Assembly: GCF_024494575.1 (NCBI RefSeq)
Contig: NZ_JANHDO010000002.1
Coordinates: forward strand, 496,001-560,000
Length of the DNA: 64,000 nt
Direction: 5' to 3'
Source of the DNA: Halorubrum salinum
GTDB taxonomy: Archaea > Halobacteriota > Halobacteria > Halobacteriales > Haloferacaceae
Made by a program: the position numbers and the translations under genes
Part shown: positions 43,868-50,958 of the stretch, piece by piece
How the letters are laid out: each line of letters starts with the position of its first letter
How positions within the stretch are numbered: position 1 is the first letter of the stretch
The notes under the pieces: model-generated
Told to the model about the DNA's origin: nothing
Databases searched by the model: none
What the model saw: the letters and a program-made list of their open reading frames with translations, nothing else

Positions 43868-43950
43868 AAAAAAGGCCCGTGAGGGCCGATGCTGACCAAG
43901 CCGCCGTATGGAGTACCAGTCCTACGGCCGACGCCCGATCGTTCGGGCGT
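43868..43950 (-). ncRNA. Candidate small structured RNA, about 83 nt
   Basis: Read on the minus strand: a TATA (TTTTATAA, 43973-43982) is centred 27 nt before base 43950. From there the sequence folds as stem-loop 1 (43931-43950, 8-bp stem, loop ACGA), stem-loop 2 (43903-43928, GCCGUA/UACGGC stem plus two G-C pairs, about 9-nt loop), a 15-nt single-stranded linker (43888-43902) and stem-loop 3 (43874-43887, GGCCC-UCAC-GGGCC), then six U (43868-43873) as an intrinsic-terminator-like end. It does not match tRNA, SRP RNA, RNase P or box C/D RNA. No minus-strand ORF with a credible start fits it. Confidence 0.55.
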
Positions 43951-43972
43951 CTGGTGTCACAAAGCGGCGACC

Positions 43973-43982
43973 GTTATAAAAC
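43973..43982 (-). promoter_or_regulatory. TATA box of the candidate small RNA
   Basis: The minus-strand GTTTTATAAC is one of the best TATA matches in the window. Its spacing predicts a transcript start at about 43950, the first base of stem-loop 1. Confidence 0.6.
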
Positions 43983-44177
43983 ACGGGCAGTAGTGACAAA
44001 TATAGCTGTTCTACGAGCGAAATGCTGACGATCGGGCTGTCCTCCGTCCGCTTCTTGTCGAACGATCCGATCTGCGACCCAGAGTGCCGCCGGAACTCCA
44101 CGTGTATCAGGCGAGACGATCGGAGAGGTCAAGCGGCCGGCTCGACCGCCCGGTGGAGCGCGGGTCGCCCGCTCGGA

Positions 44178-44834
44178 TCACCTGACCAGATACGGGTCGC
44201 TGCCGGCGATGAAGCGACCGAGGTCGCTCTCTCGGCGGAAGTCGGTCGACCGAAGCTCTCGGAGCGACTCGACGAGCCGGCCGGCGTCTCCGTCGCTCCA
44301 CTCCGCGGGGTCTCTGATCGGGACGACGAGCCAGCCGGACCCGAGGATCTCCTCGGCGTGGAGCGCTTCCATGTCGACGTCGGTCTTCCACGCCCGCGCG
44401 GTGTACTGCCGGAGAACGTGGTCGGTCGCTCGCGCGCCGACCGGGAGGAGAACGTGGGCAGCGATCGCCCGGAGCTCCGCGTCGAAGAACCGCTCCATGT
44501 CGGCGTAGTCGTCCTCGCTCGGCGTCCCCGCCGTCGCACACATGTGGAGGTACGAGAAGAACGAACACTCGGATCGGATCGGCGTCTCGCCGGCCGCTGA
44601 CGCGCCGTCCGGATCGAACTCCGCGATCAGCCCGGCGTCGGAAAGCGCCGAAAGGAATGCGGCCGACCACGGCTCACCGGTGAACGGGACGCCGGTCTCG
44701 ACGCCGCCGTGGACGCCGGGGTGATCGCCGACGACGTGGAAGTCCGCGTTGGCGTCGCCGTAGCCGGGGACGTACGACTGACAGTCGGGCCGCATCCCGA
44801 ACGGGTTGCGGGTCCGGTCCGTGACGTTCTGCAC
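44178..44834 (-). CDS. Uracil-DNA glycosylase superfamily protein
   Basis: 218-aa UDG-fold protein. An N-terminal NPFGMRPDCQSYVPGYGDANADFHVVGDHPG segment carries a motif-I-like GDHPGVHGG, followed by GVPFTGEPW. The C-terminal half has HVLLPVGARATDHVL. Family 4 UDGs usually have four Cys for a 4Fe-4S cluster; only three Cys (18, 92, 99 region) are visible, so the cluster is uncertain. I choose the GTG at 44834, not the ATG 51 nt upstream, because a TATA (GATATATCC) lies exactly 27 nt before it. It probably removes uracil or another damaged base. Confidence 0.78.
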   Translation of the reverse strand: MQNVTDRTRNPFGMRPDCQSYVPGYGDANADFHVVGDHPGVHGGVETGVPFTGEPWSAAFLSALSDAGLIAEFDPDGASAAGETPIRSECSFFSYLHMCATAGTPSEDDYADMERFFDAELRAIAAHVLLPVGARATDHVLRQYTARAWKTDVDMEALHAEEILGSGWLVVPIRDPAEWSDGDAGRLVESLRELRSTDFRRESDLGRFIAGSDPYLVR

Positions 44835-44856
44835 GCGAACCGATAGGCGGGCGCTC

Positions 44857-44866
44857 GGATATATCC
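44857..44866 (-). promoter_or_regulatory. TATA box of the UDG-like gene
   Basis: The minus-strand GGGATATATC lies inside the in-frame extension of the ORF and is centred 27 nt before the GTG at 44834, which marks the true start. Confidence 0.55.
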
Positions 44867-45133
44867 CGTTCGGTCCGCTCTCCATCCTCAGTCGATCTCG
44901 GTCGCCCTCGGCGACACCGGGTGCCGGTCACGGTCCGACACTCCGAACCGTACGACGCGCGAAGCGAGGCGCACGAGTCGGTAGTAATTCACATAACTTA
45001 TGGAAACGAACGGGGTTCACACGGCCTGTGATACGGATCGCTCGGTCGACCGGCCGAGTCATTTCAACATAGAGATACAAATTCACCAAACCGCACGACT
45101 GCGACGGGTTCGATACGACGTGCGCCACGGAAA

Positions 45134-45143
45134 GTATATATAC
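45134..45143 (+). promoter_or_regulatory. TATA box of the 57-aa gene
   Basis: GTATATATAC is about 34 nt before the ATG at 45173 and is the strongest TATA in the window. It is palindromic, so it could also work on the minus strand. Confidence 0.6.
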
Positions 45144-45172
45144 ACCCCGCTGCTCGGCTCGGGTGAAGACCA

Positions 45173-45346
45173 ATGTTCGACCGCATCCGTTCGGCGGCCC
45201 TCTTCGGGCTGCACCAGGCGACCGTCGCCATCGGCATCTCGCTGTTCCCGGTTGCCGTCTTCGCGCGCAACCGACTCGGCATCAACGTCCCCATCGGCCG
45301 GCTCGTCGAGACCACCGGCTCCGCGTACGAGAACGTCAGCAAGTGA
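45173..45346 (+). CDS. Small hydrophobic peptide, 57 aa, unknown function
   Basis: 57-aa protein MFDRIRSAALFGL... with one hydrophobic helix (about residues 8-29, FGLHQATVAIGISLFPVAVF) flanked by charged ends. It is a single-pass membrane peptide or a helix that packs on a partner. The C-terminus ETTGSAYENVSK is polar. Its strong TATA suggests good expression. It lies upstream of psmB but has its own promoter and a 148-bp gap, so co-regulation is not shown. I do not recognise a family. Confidence 0.6.
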   Translation: MFDRIRSAALFGLHQATVAIGISLFPVAVFARNRLGINVPIGRLVETTGSAYENVSK

Positions 45347-45460
45347 GGATCCACGGCCCCGGCGTGTCGCTGCGACGGAGCACGCGGTCCCGCCCGAGGC
45401 GGGCCCGGTCGCGGTGGACTGATAGTCCCGTCGGAACCGGCGGTCGGTCCTCGAAGGGTT

Positions 45461-45470
45461 GCCTTTATCA
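45461..45470 (+). promoter_or_regulatory. TATA box of psmB
   Basis: GCCTTTATC is centred about 28 nt before the ATG at 45495. Confidence 0.55.
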
Positions 45471-45494
45471 GCGCGCCGAGCCAACAACTGCGTA

Positions 45495-46226
45495 ATGCGA
45501 CCACCGACTGGCGATCTCTCCAGCAGCCCGGTCGACGAGTTGGGCCGCGACCAGCCCGTCTTCGGACCGGAGATCGGCGAGTTCGAACACAGCGAGCGCC
45601 GTGCGGCGCAGGCCGACGGCGAGGGCGAGATGAAGACCGGCACGACGACCGTCGGCATCCGCACAGCCGACGGCGTCGTGATGGCGACCGACATGCGCGC
45701 TTCCATGGGCGGCATGGTCTCCTCGAAGGACGTCCAGAAGGTCGAGGAGGTCCACCCCCGCGGCGCGCTCACCATCGCCGGATCCGTCTCCGCCGCACAG
45801 AACCTCATCTCCACGCTCAAAGCCGAAACGAGCCTCTACGAGACTCGCCGGGGCAAGGACATGTCGATGGAGGCGCTCTCCACGCTCACCGGCAACCTCC
45901 TCCGGACGGGCGCGTTCTTCATCGTCCAGCCGATCCTCGGCGGGGTCGACGACGACGGCGCACACATCTACTCCATCGATGCCCTCGGCGGCACGACCGA
46001 AGAGGAGTACACCGTCACGGGCTCCGGCTCGCAGTACGCCCTCGGTGTCTTAGAACAGGAGTACCACGACGAACTCACCGTCGACGAGGCGAAGGGCGTC
46101 GCCGCCAAGGCGATCCAGTCCGCCGTCGAGCGCGACCTCGCGTCCGGCAACGGGATCAACGTCGCCGTCGTCACCGACGAGGGCGTCGACATCACCCGCT
46201 ACAAGGAGTTCGACGAGCTGCTGTAG
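45495..46226 (+). CDS. psmB: Proteasome subunit beta
   Basis: 243-aa catalytic 20S proteasome subunit. The propeptide (residues 1-49) ends at Gly49, and Thr50 of GTTTVGIR is the nucleophile after autocleavage. ADGVVMATDMRASMGG holds the catalytic Asp, and the GSGSQYALGVLE region is conserved. It acts in the cytosol with the alpha ring and a PAN-type ATPase. The ATG at 45495 is 28 nt from a TATA; an upstream in-frame start is rejected. Confidence 0.96.
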   Translation: MRPPTGDLSSSPVDELGRDQPVFGPEIGEFEHSERRAAQADGEGEMKTGTTTVGIRTADGVVMATDMRASMGGMVSSKDVQKVEEVHPRGALTIAGSVSAAQNLISTLKAETSLYETRRGKDMSMEALSTLTGNLLRTGAFFIVQPILGGVDDDGAHIYSIDALGGTTEEEYTVTGSGSQYALGVLEQEYHDELTVDEAKGVAAKAIQSAVERDLASGNGINVAVVTDEGVDITRYKEFDELL

Positions 46227-46290
46227 GGCGGTCTCGTCTCCCCGTCAACGCTGTTTTTCCTTCCGACGTTCGCGGCCCCGCAGCCCGCGC

Positions 46291-47040
46291 TCAGGCCCGT
46301 CGTTCCCTCGTCTCCTCCGGCGACCGGATCCCGTCGCCCCAGTAGAACCGCGGACCGAGGAGCAGGTAGCCACACGAGAGGAACAACAGCGCGAACGCGA
46401 ACCCCTCGCCGATCCACGGCGGAAGTCGCGCCGTCGCCATGTGCGCCGCCGGCGTGAGGATCACGGCGGCCTGCACGACGCCCATGACGAGCGCGTCCTG
46501 CGCGTGGAGGTCGGGGTAGGTGATCGTCGACCCCATGAGTAGGGCGAACGCGGCCGTGACCGCGGCGAGCGCCCCCGGCGCGGTGTATCCAGCGATGACT
46601 CCCGCGGCCAACACCGTCGCGGCGAGCGTGGTCGGCACGCCGACCGTCTCGCGGCTGTCGCTGTCGTACGCGGTGTACATCCCCAGCCGGGCGACCGCGG
46701 CCGCGACGAACAGCGCCGCCGCCCCCACGCCGCCACCGACGAACAGGGGATCGGTCGCGAACGACCGCGCGTCGAGGACGAGGAACGCGACCAGCCCGGC
46801 GGGAGCGACGCCGAACGAGGCGACGTCGGCCAGCGAGTCGAGGTACGGACCGGCCTCCGTCGAGCCGCGGTGTCGGGCGACGACGCCGTCCAGACCGTCT
46901 GCGACCGCAGCGAGGAGGATCAGTCGAGCTGCGAGCGTGGCGTCGACGGTCGCGACCACGACGGCGAGAAAGCCCACCGCCGCGTTCGCCACCGTCACCG
47001 CGTCCGCGAGCCCCAACCGCTCGACGAACCGCAGGTACAT
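46291..47040 (-). CDS. pssA: CDP-alcohol phosphatidyltransferase (archaetidylserine synthase-like)
   Basis: 249-aa membrane enzyme with about 8 hydrophobic segments. The signature DG-X2-AR-X7-G-X3-D-X3-D is seen at residues 51-72 (DGVVAR... GPYLDSLAD). It transfers a phospho-group from a CDP-archaeol donor to an alcohol; Ser is the likely acceptor in archaetidylserine synthesis, but inositol or glycerol phosphate are possible. The ATG at 47040 is 27 nt from a CTAAACC element. Confidence 0.82.
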   Translation of the reverse strand: MYLRFVERLGLADAVTVANAAVGFLAVVVATVDATLAARLILLAAVADGLDGVVARHRGSTEAGPYLDSLADVASFGVAPAGLVAFLVLDARSFATDPLFVGGGVGAAALFVAAAVARLGMYTAYDSDSRETVGVPTTLAATVLAAGVIAGYTAPGALAAVTAAFALLMGSTITYPDLHAQDALVMGVVQAAVILTPAAHMATARLPPWIGEGFAFALLFLSCGYLLLGPRFYWGDGIRSPEETRERRA

Positions 47041-47060
47041 ACCGGATCGGTCGACGAGCC

Positions 47061-47070
47061 GGGGTTTAGG
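47061..47070 (-). promoter_or_regulatory. TATA box of pssA
   Basis: The minus-strand CCTAAACCC is centred 27 nt before the ATG at 47040. Confidence 0.5.
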
Positions 47071-47170
47071 GTTTATTATCACGAGCCGCGGGGGAGCGGC
47101 ACGACGAGCGCGTCCAGCGAGCCGCCGAGACCGCTGCGGCCGCCGAGCCGATCGACGGGCGGCGGCCGAA

Positions 47171-47179
47171 GTATTAAGC
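47171..47179 (+). promoter_or_regulatory. TATA box of the SPFH gene
   Basis: GTATTAAGC is centred 27 nt before the ATG at 47202. Confidence 0.55.
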
Positions 47180-47201
47180 GTCCGATGGCCTAACCGTCGG
47201 T

Positions 47202-48344
47202 ATGGGCCCGATTACCCTCCAATCCGGTCTCGGCTTTGGGCTGGTGAGCGTCGGTCTGCTCTTTCTGCTTCTGGCGATCATCACCCTGTGGCAGTCGGTC
47301 GAGATCGTCGACGCCTACGAGAAGAAGACGCTCACGGTGTTCGGCGAGTATCGGAAGCTGCTCGAACCGGGTATCAACCTCATCCCGCCGTTCGTCTCCC
47401 GCACGTACCCGTTCGACATGCGGACCCAGACGCTCGACGTCCCCCGCCAAGAGGCGATCACGCGGGACAACTCGCCGGTGACGGCGGACGCGGTCGTCTA
47501 CATCAAGGTGATGGACGCCAAGAAGGCGTTCCTCGAAGTGGACGACTACAAGAAGGCCGTCTCGAATCTCGCCCAGACCACGTTACGGGCCGTCCTCGGC
47601 GACATGGAACTCGACGACACGCTGAACAAGCGCCAGGAGATCAACGCGAAGATCCGCAAGGAGCTGGACGAGCCGACCGACGAGTGGGGGATCCGCGTGG
47701 AGAGCGTCGAGGTCCGCGAGGTCAACCCCTCGAAGGACGTCCAGCAGGCGATGGAACAACAGACCTCCGCCGAGCGTCGCCGCCGGGCGATGATCCTCGA
47801 AGCGCAGGGTGAGCGCCGCTCGGCGGTCGAGCAGGCCGAGGGTGACAAGCAGTCGAACATCATCCGCGCGCAGGGTGAAAAGCAGTCGCAGATCCTCGAA
47901 GCGCAGGGCGACGCGATCTCGACCGTGTTGCGCGCGCGGTCTGCCGAGTCGATGGGCGAACGCGCCATCATCGAGCGCGGCATGGAGACCCTCGAAGAGA
48001 TCGGGAAAGGCGAGTCCACGACGTTCGTCCTCCCGCAGGAACTCACGAGTCTCGTGGGCCGCTACGGCAAGGCGCTCTCCGGCTCCGACGTCCAACAGAT
48101 GGACGGCCTCGAAGGCAAGGAGTTCGACGAGGAGACGCGCACCATGCTGGGACTCGACGACATCGACGAGATCCTCGGACAGATCGAGGAGTCCGCGGAG
48201 ATGGACGTCGAAGAGCTAGAAAAAGAGGCGGAGGCGGTGAAAGCGGGCGACGCGGGCGCGAACATCAGGTCGGCAGACGAGGTCATCCAAGAGATGGACG
48301 AGGAGGACGCGGACGCCGAGGTCGAACGCGAGCCCGAGTCCTGA
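47202..48344 (+). CDS. SPFH/Band 7 (stomatin-like) membrane protein
   Basis: 380 aa. An N-terminal membrane helix (about 8-30, LGFGLVSVGLLFLLLAIITL) is followed by the SPFH domain (about 30-200, EYRKLLEPGINLIPPFVSRTYPFDMRTQ). A coiled-coil region with repeated EAQGERR/EAQGDA and RAQGEKQ units spans about 200-260. The acidic C-terminal tail runs to the end. Stomatin-like proteins oligomerise at membranes and often scaffold proteases, though no partner gene lies next to it. Role here unknown. Confidence 0.85.
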   Translation: MGPITLQSGLGFGLVSVGLLFLLLAIITLWQSVEIVDAYEKKTLTVFGEYRKLLEPGINLIPPFVSRTYPFDMRTQTLDVPRQEAITRDNSPVTADAVVYIKVMDAKKAFLEVDDYKKAVSNLAQTTLRAVLGDMELDDTLNKRQEINAKIRKELDEPTDEWGIRVESVEVREVNPSKDVQQAMEQQTSAERRRRAMILEAQGERRSAVEQAEGDKQSNIIRAQGEKQSQILEAQGDAISTVLRARSAESMGERAIIERGMETLEEIGKGESTTFVLPQELTSLVGRYGKALSGSDVQQMDGLEGKEFDEETRTMLGLDDIDEILGQIEESAEMDVEELEKEAEAVKAGDAGANIRSADEVIQEMDEEDADAEVEREPES

Positions 48345-48386
48345 GACGCCGAAAGGGGCGATTCGAGCCCGTTCGCCCCGAACGAA

Positions 48387-48396
48387 GTGCTTTTGC
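48387..48396 (+). promoter_or_regulatory. TATA box of the winged-helix regulator
   Basis: GTGCTTTTGC is centred 27 nt before the GTG at 48420. Confidence 0.5.
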
Positions 48397-48419
48397 GCTG
48401 TCGACGACTAGCGAACGCC

Positions 48420-49025
48420 GTGACCGACGACTTCGACGGACGGAAGCGGGAGACGCTCCGGCGGTTCGCCGCCATCGGAGCCGCCGCCCCGTTCGTCGGA
48501 ACGGCGAGCGCAGACACCGGGGACGACAACGAGACCCGCGAGGCGATCCGCGGGTACGTTCCGACGACGCCCGGCGCGCACTTCTCGAAGCTCCGCGACG
48601 ACCTCAAGCTGGGTACCGGCGAGGCGCAGTACCACCTGCGGACGCTGGCCGACGCCGGCGAGATCGAATCGACGAAAGACGCCGACTACCGCCGGTACTT
48701 CCCGGCCGGACGCTTCGACGACCTCGACAAGCGAGCGCTCGGCTACCTCCGACGCGAGACCGCACGCGGGCTGATCCTCGCGCTGTTGCGTGACCCGGAC
48801 GCGACGGGCGCGGAGCTGGCAGCGACCCTCGAGGTGTCGCGTCCGACGGTGAGCGCGACCGCGGCCGCGCTCGAAGACGCCGGCCTCCTCGATCGGACCG
48901 ACGGGTACGCGCTCACCGAGCCGGAACGGCTGCTCACGCTCGTGGTCCGATACGCGGACTCCTTCGACGCGGACGCGGTCGCGTTCGCGGACGCCGCCGC
49001 CGACCTCGTCGCGTACGACCCGTAG
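48420..49025 (+). CDS. Winged-helix regulator with a Tat-signal-like N-terminus
   Basis: 201 aa. Residues 35-100 form a winged helix (HFSKLRDDLKLGTGEAQYHLRTLADAGEI) and 105-170 a second one (ATGAELAATLEVSRPTVSATAAALEDAGLL), so it is a DNA-binding double-wHTH protein. Before these, residues 8-31 read RKRETLRRFAAIGAAAPFVGTASA, a twin-Arg followed by a hydrophobic stretch and an AXA site, like a Tat signal. A DNA-binding protein with such a leader is odd: it could be a membrane-anchored regulator or a chance resemblance. The GTG at 48420 is set by the TATA. Confidence 0.75.
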   Translation: MTDDFDGRKRETLRRFAAIGAAAPFVGTASADTGDDNETREAIRGYVPTTPGAHFSKLRDDLKLGTGEAQYHLRTLADAGEIESTKDADYRRYFPAGRFDDLDKRALGYLRRETARGLILALLRDPDATGAELAATLEVSRPTVSATAAALEDAGLLDRTDGYALTEPERLLTLVVRYADSFDADAVAFADAAADLVAYDP

Positions 49026-49280
49026 TCAGCTCGTGACCATCCACGTCGTTCCCGAGGAGTACCCCCACTTTTCGACGTCGATGTCGGCGGCGGCGTCCGC
49101 GACGGGACCCATGTTCGCGCCGACCTCCTTCGCCGAGAGGCCGAGGTCGTCGGCTATCAGCCGCGATTTGAAGTACGTCCGGTCGTCGGCGTTCTCGCGG
49201 AGGTACCGCAGGATCTGCGTCTGTTTCGCCGAGAGGCCGGCGGGCTCGACGACAGCCGCGTCTGGGGATGCCGTGCTCAT
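49026..49280 (-). CDS. Small wHTH-like protein (DUF7123-like)
   Basis: 84 aa with one winged-helix-like fold (LSAKQTQILRYLRENADDRTYFKSRLIADDLGLSAKEVG...) and a C-terminal WGYSSGTTWMVTS strand. It matches a haloarchaeal family of small DNA-binding-like proteins that I recall as DUF7123. The ATG at 49280 is 27 nt from a CTTATGTG element. Its stop abuts the end of the convergent regulator gene. Confidence 0.75.
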   Translation of the reverse strand: MSTASPDAAVVEPAGLSAKQTQILRYLRENADDRTYFKSRLIADDLGLSAKEVGANMGPVADAAADIDVEKWGYSSGTTWMVTS

Positions 49281-49302
49281 ACCTGACACTCGTCGGCTCG
49301 TC

Positions 49303-49311
49303 ACATAAGGC
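49303..49311 (-). promoter_or_regulatory. TATA box of the DUF7123-like gene
   Basis: The minus-strand GCCTTATGTG is centred 27 nt before the ATG at 49280. Confidence 0.55.
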
Positions 49312-49432
49312 GGTTGGTAGAGCGGGTTAACACGCTCTGGTCGTGCGGTTTTCCGGATCCCGTGCTCGCGACGGACCGCTCCAGCGGCGCGTTTGGGTAC
49401 GATCCGTGAACGGCGGCGGTCGGCGTCGCCCG

Positions 49433-49948
49433 TCAGTACAGCCCCGAGACGACCGGACCGAGCGCGCCGGCGACGGCGGTCGCGAGCGCGTCGGCGCGCT
49501 CGACGCGTCCGTCGGTGAGCGCGCCGGCGGCCCCGCCGCGGCGAGCGACGCCCTCGGTGTCGAGCACGTCGTCCATCACGGGTCCGAGCTCTTCGCCGGC
49601 GTCGATTCGGGCCGCGATACGGTCGGGGAGCGCGAGGCTCGGACCGGCACCTCGTCCGACGCGCTCCCCGTCGTCGGCGACCGCCCACATGACGAGGAAC
49701 AGGCCGTCCGCTCCGTCGACCCGCGCCACGCCGCCTTCGATGCCGACGCCGAGGTCGTACGCCCCTTCCCCGAGGACCGCCGCGGCCCGGTTCTCCGCGC
49801 CGGCAATCGTCTCGGCGCGACCGACCGGCTGTTCGCTCACCCCGGACGGAACGGGGACCGATTCGATCGCGTCCGCGTCGAGCACCCGTTCGACGGCGCG
49901 TCGCTTCACCGGGTTCCCGCTGCCCACGCCGATCCGGTACGTGGTCAC
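49433..49948 (-). CDS. DUF84 / YjjX-like inosine/xanthosine triphosphatase
   Basis: 171 aa with the family pattern GVGSGNPVKRRAVERVLDA near the N-terminus and LGVGIEGGVARVDG with acidic metal ligands. DUF84 proteins hydrolyse ITP/XTP and remove non-canonical purine nucleotides. The GTG at 49948 overlaps the stop of the upstream BtuF-like gene (GTGA), so the two are coupled. Substrate is inferred from the family. Confidence 0.82.
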   Translation of the reverse strand: MTTYRIGVGSGNPVKRRAVERVLDADAIESVPVPSGVSEQPVGRAETIAGAENRAAAVLGEGAYDLGVGIEGGVARVDGADGLFLVMWAVADDGERVGRGAGPSLALPDRIAARIDAGEELGPVMDDVLDTEGVARRGGAAGALTDGRVERADALATAVAGALGPVVSGLY

Positions 49949-50748
49949 GCGTCTCCCTCCTCGCCCTGGTCGGCCGACCGGAACGCCGTGGGGTGAAACA
50001 CCCGCGCCAGTCGCTCGATCCCGTCTATCAGGGTCGGGCTCGGTTGGTTCAAAAGCGAGTCGTCGATCACGTGGGTCGGCGCGTCGACCGCCCAGTCGCG
50101 GTCGTCGACGGTCGCGGGGTCGACGCGATCGCCGCGCCCGCAGACGTGGACGACGACGTGGTCCGGGTCGGCCGCGGCGACCGCGTCGAGCCCGATCTCT
50201 CGCGAGCGCTCGCCGGCGTCGACGAAGGGGTACCTGCCGCCGGCGGCGCGGACGGCTTCGGGGACCCAGTTGCCGGCGGCCATCGGCGGGTCGGACCACT
50301 CCTCGCAGTAGACGGTCGGTCGGGGTCGGCCGGCGACCGCAGCCGCGACGCGGTCGAGGCGCTCGCGGGCCGCGGACGCGAGCCGCTCGCCGGCCGCCGG
50401 TCGCCCCACGTCGTCGCCGCGGGCCGCGAACGTCTCGACGACCGCGTCGAGGTCTGCCGGCTCGCGGTGGCTGACCGAGAGCCCTCGGTCGCGACACGTC
50501 TCGGCGAGGTCGGCCTGCAATCCGTCGCTCGTGAGGACCGCGTCCGGATCGAGGTCGGCGACGCGGTCGAGGTCGGGGTTCAGCCAGCCGCCGACCGTCT
50601 CGGGCGGCCCGTCTCGGTCGTGTGCCCTGCCGGCGTCGTCGGGCGGATCGCAGTGGCCGGTGACGCCGACGAGCAGGTCGGCGGCACCGAGCGCCGAGAC
50701 GGTCGCCGTCGCGCTGGGCGCGAGCGAGACGACGCGGGGTGACGTCAT
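49945..50748 (-). CDS. BtuF-like (cobalamin-binding) protein without signal peptide
   Basis: 267 aa with the class III substrate-binding-protein fold: VVSLAPSATATVSALGAADLLVGVTGHCD at the N-terminus, PETVGGWLNPDLDRVADLDPDAVLTSD in the middle, and SPTLIDGIERLARVFHP at the end. The homologous BtuF is exported, but here no signal peptide, lipobox or membrane helix precedes the domain, so it appears cytosolic. No permease or ATPase gene is adjacent, which argues against a transport operon. It may instead bind or store a corrinoid. Confidence 0.75.
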   Translation of the reverse strand: MTSPRVVSLAPSATATVSALGAADLLVGVTGHCDPPDDAGRAHDRDGPPETVGGWLNPDLDRVADLDPDAVLTSDGLQADLAETCRDRGLSVSHREPADLDAVVETFAARGDDVGRPAAGERLASAARERLDRVAAAVAGRPRPTVYCEEWSDPPMAAGNWVPEAVRAAGGRYPFVDAGERSREIGLDAVAAADPDHVVVHVCGRGDRVDPATVDDRDWAVDAPTHVIDDSLLNQPSPTLIDGIERLARVFHPTAFRSADQGEEGDA

Positions 50749-50880
50749 AGCTCGACGTCCGAGCGCGACCGGCCCAAGCGTTTCGATCGGTGCGTTCGGT
50801 CCGGCTCGTTTTCCCCGCGATCGCCGGTAACGCGTGATAGATCGTGTTCTTTCGTCGGGTTTTCGGCGACACGTTCCGGT

Positions 50881-50890
50881 CGTTTTAAGT
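50881..50890 (+). promoter_or_regulatory. TATA box of tfb
   Basis: CGTTTTAAGT is about 73 nt upstream of the ATG, so a leader of roughly 45 nt is predicted. The leader ends with GGGAGAGGG close to the ATG. Confidence 0.5.
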
Positions 50891-50958
50891 TCGGTTCCGC
50901 CGTCTATCGGGCAAGATCGCTCTCGGGCAGTGTTCAGTTACCGGGAGAGGGTTACGCC

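Larger units (their letters stand above)
43858..44177. other. Intergenic region with candidate small RNA
   Basis: 320 bp between convergent genes. It holds the minus-strand RNA candidate (43868-43950) and its TATA. Bases 43993-44177 show nothing I can identify; an overlapping plus-strand ORF there has no support. Confidence 0.5.
44835..45172. other. Intergenic region between the UDG-like gene and the 57-aa gene
   Basis: 338 bp between divergent starts. It holds TATA boxes for each flanking gene and a hairpin-forming inverted repeat at 45041-45058 (CTCGG/CCGAG arms around the palindrome CGGTCGACCG). Bases 44985-45150 are relatively AT-rich. No supported ORF or RNA was found. Confidence 0.45.

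Noticed and set aside
44022-44600. Plus-strand ORF beginning just after the RNA candidate
   Set aside because: It overlaps the UDG-like gene on the other strand, which has motifs and a TATA. This ORF shows only biased composition.
49433-50872. One long minus-strand frame merging the DUF84 gene and upstream sequence
   Set aside because: The upstream part is the shadow of the BtuF-like gene in another frame. The GTG at 49948 overlaps that gene's stop and gives the normal family length.
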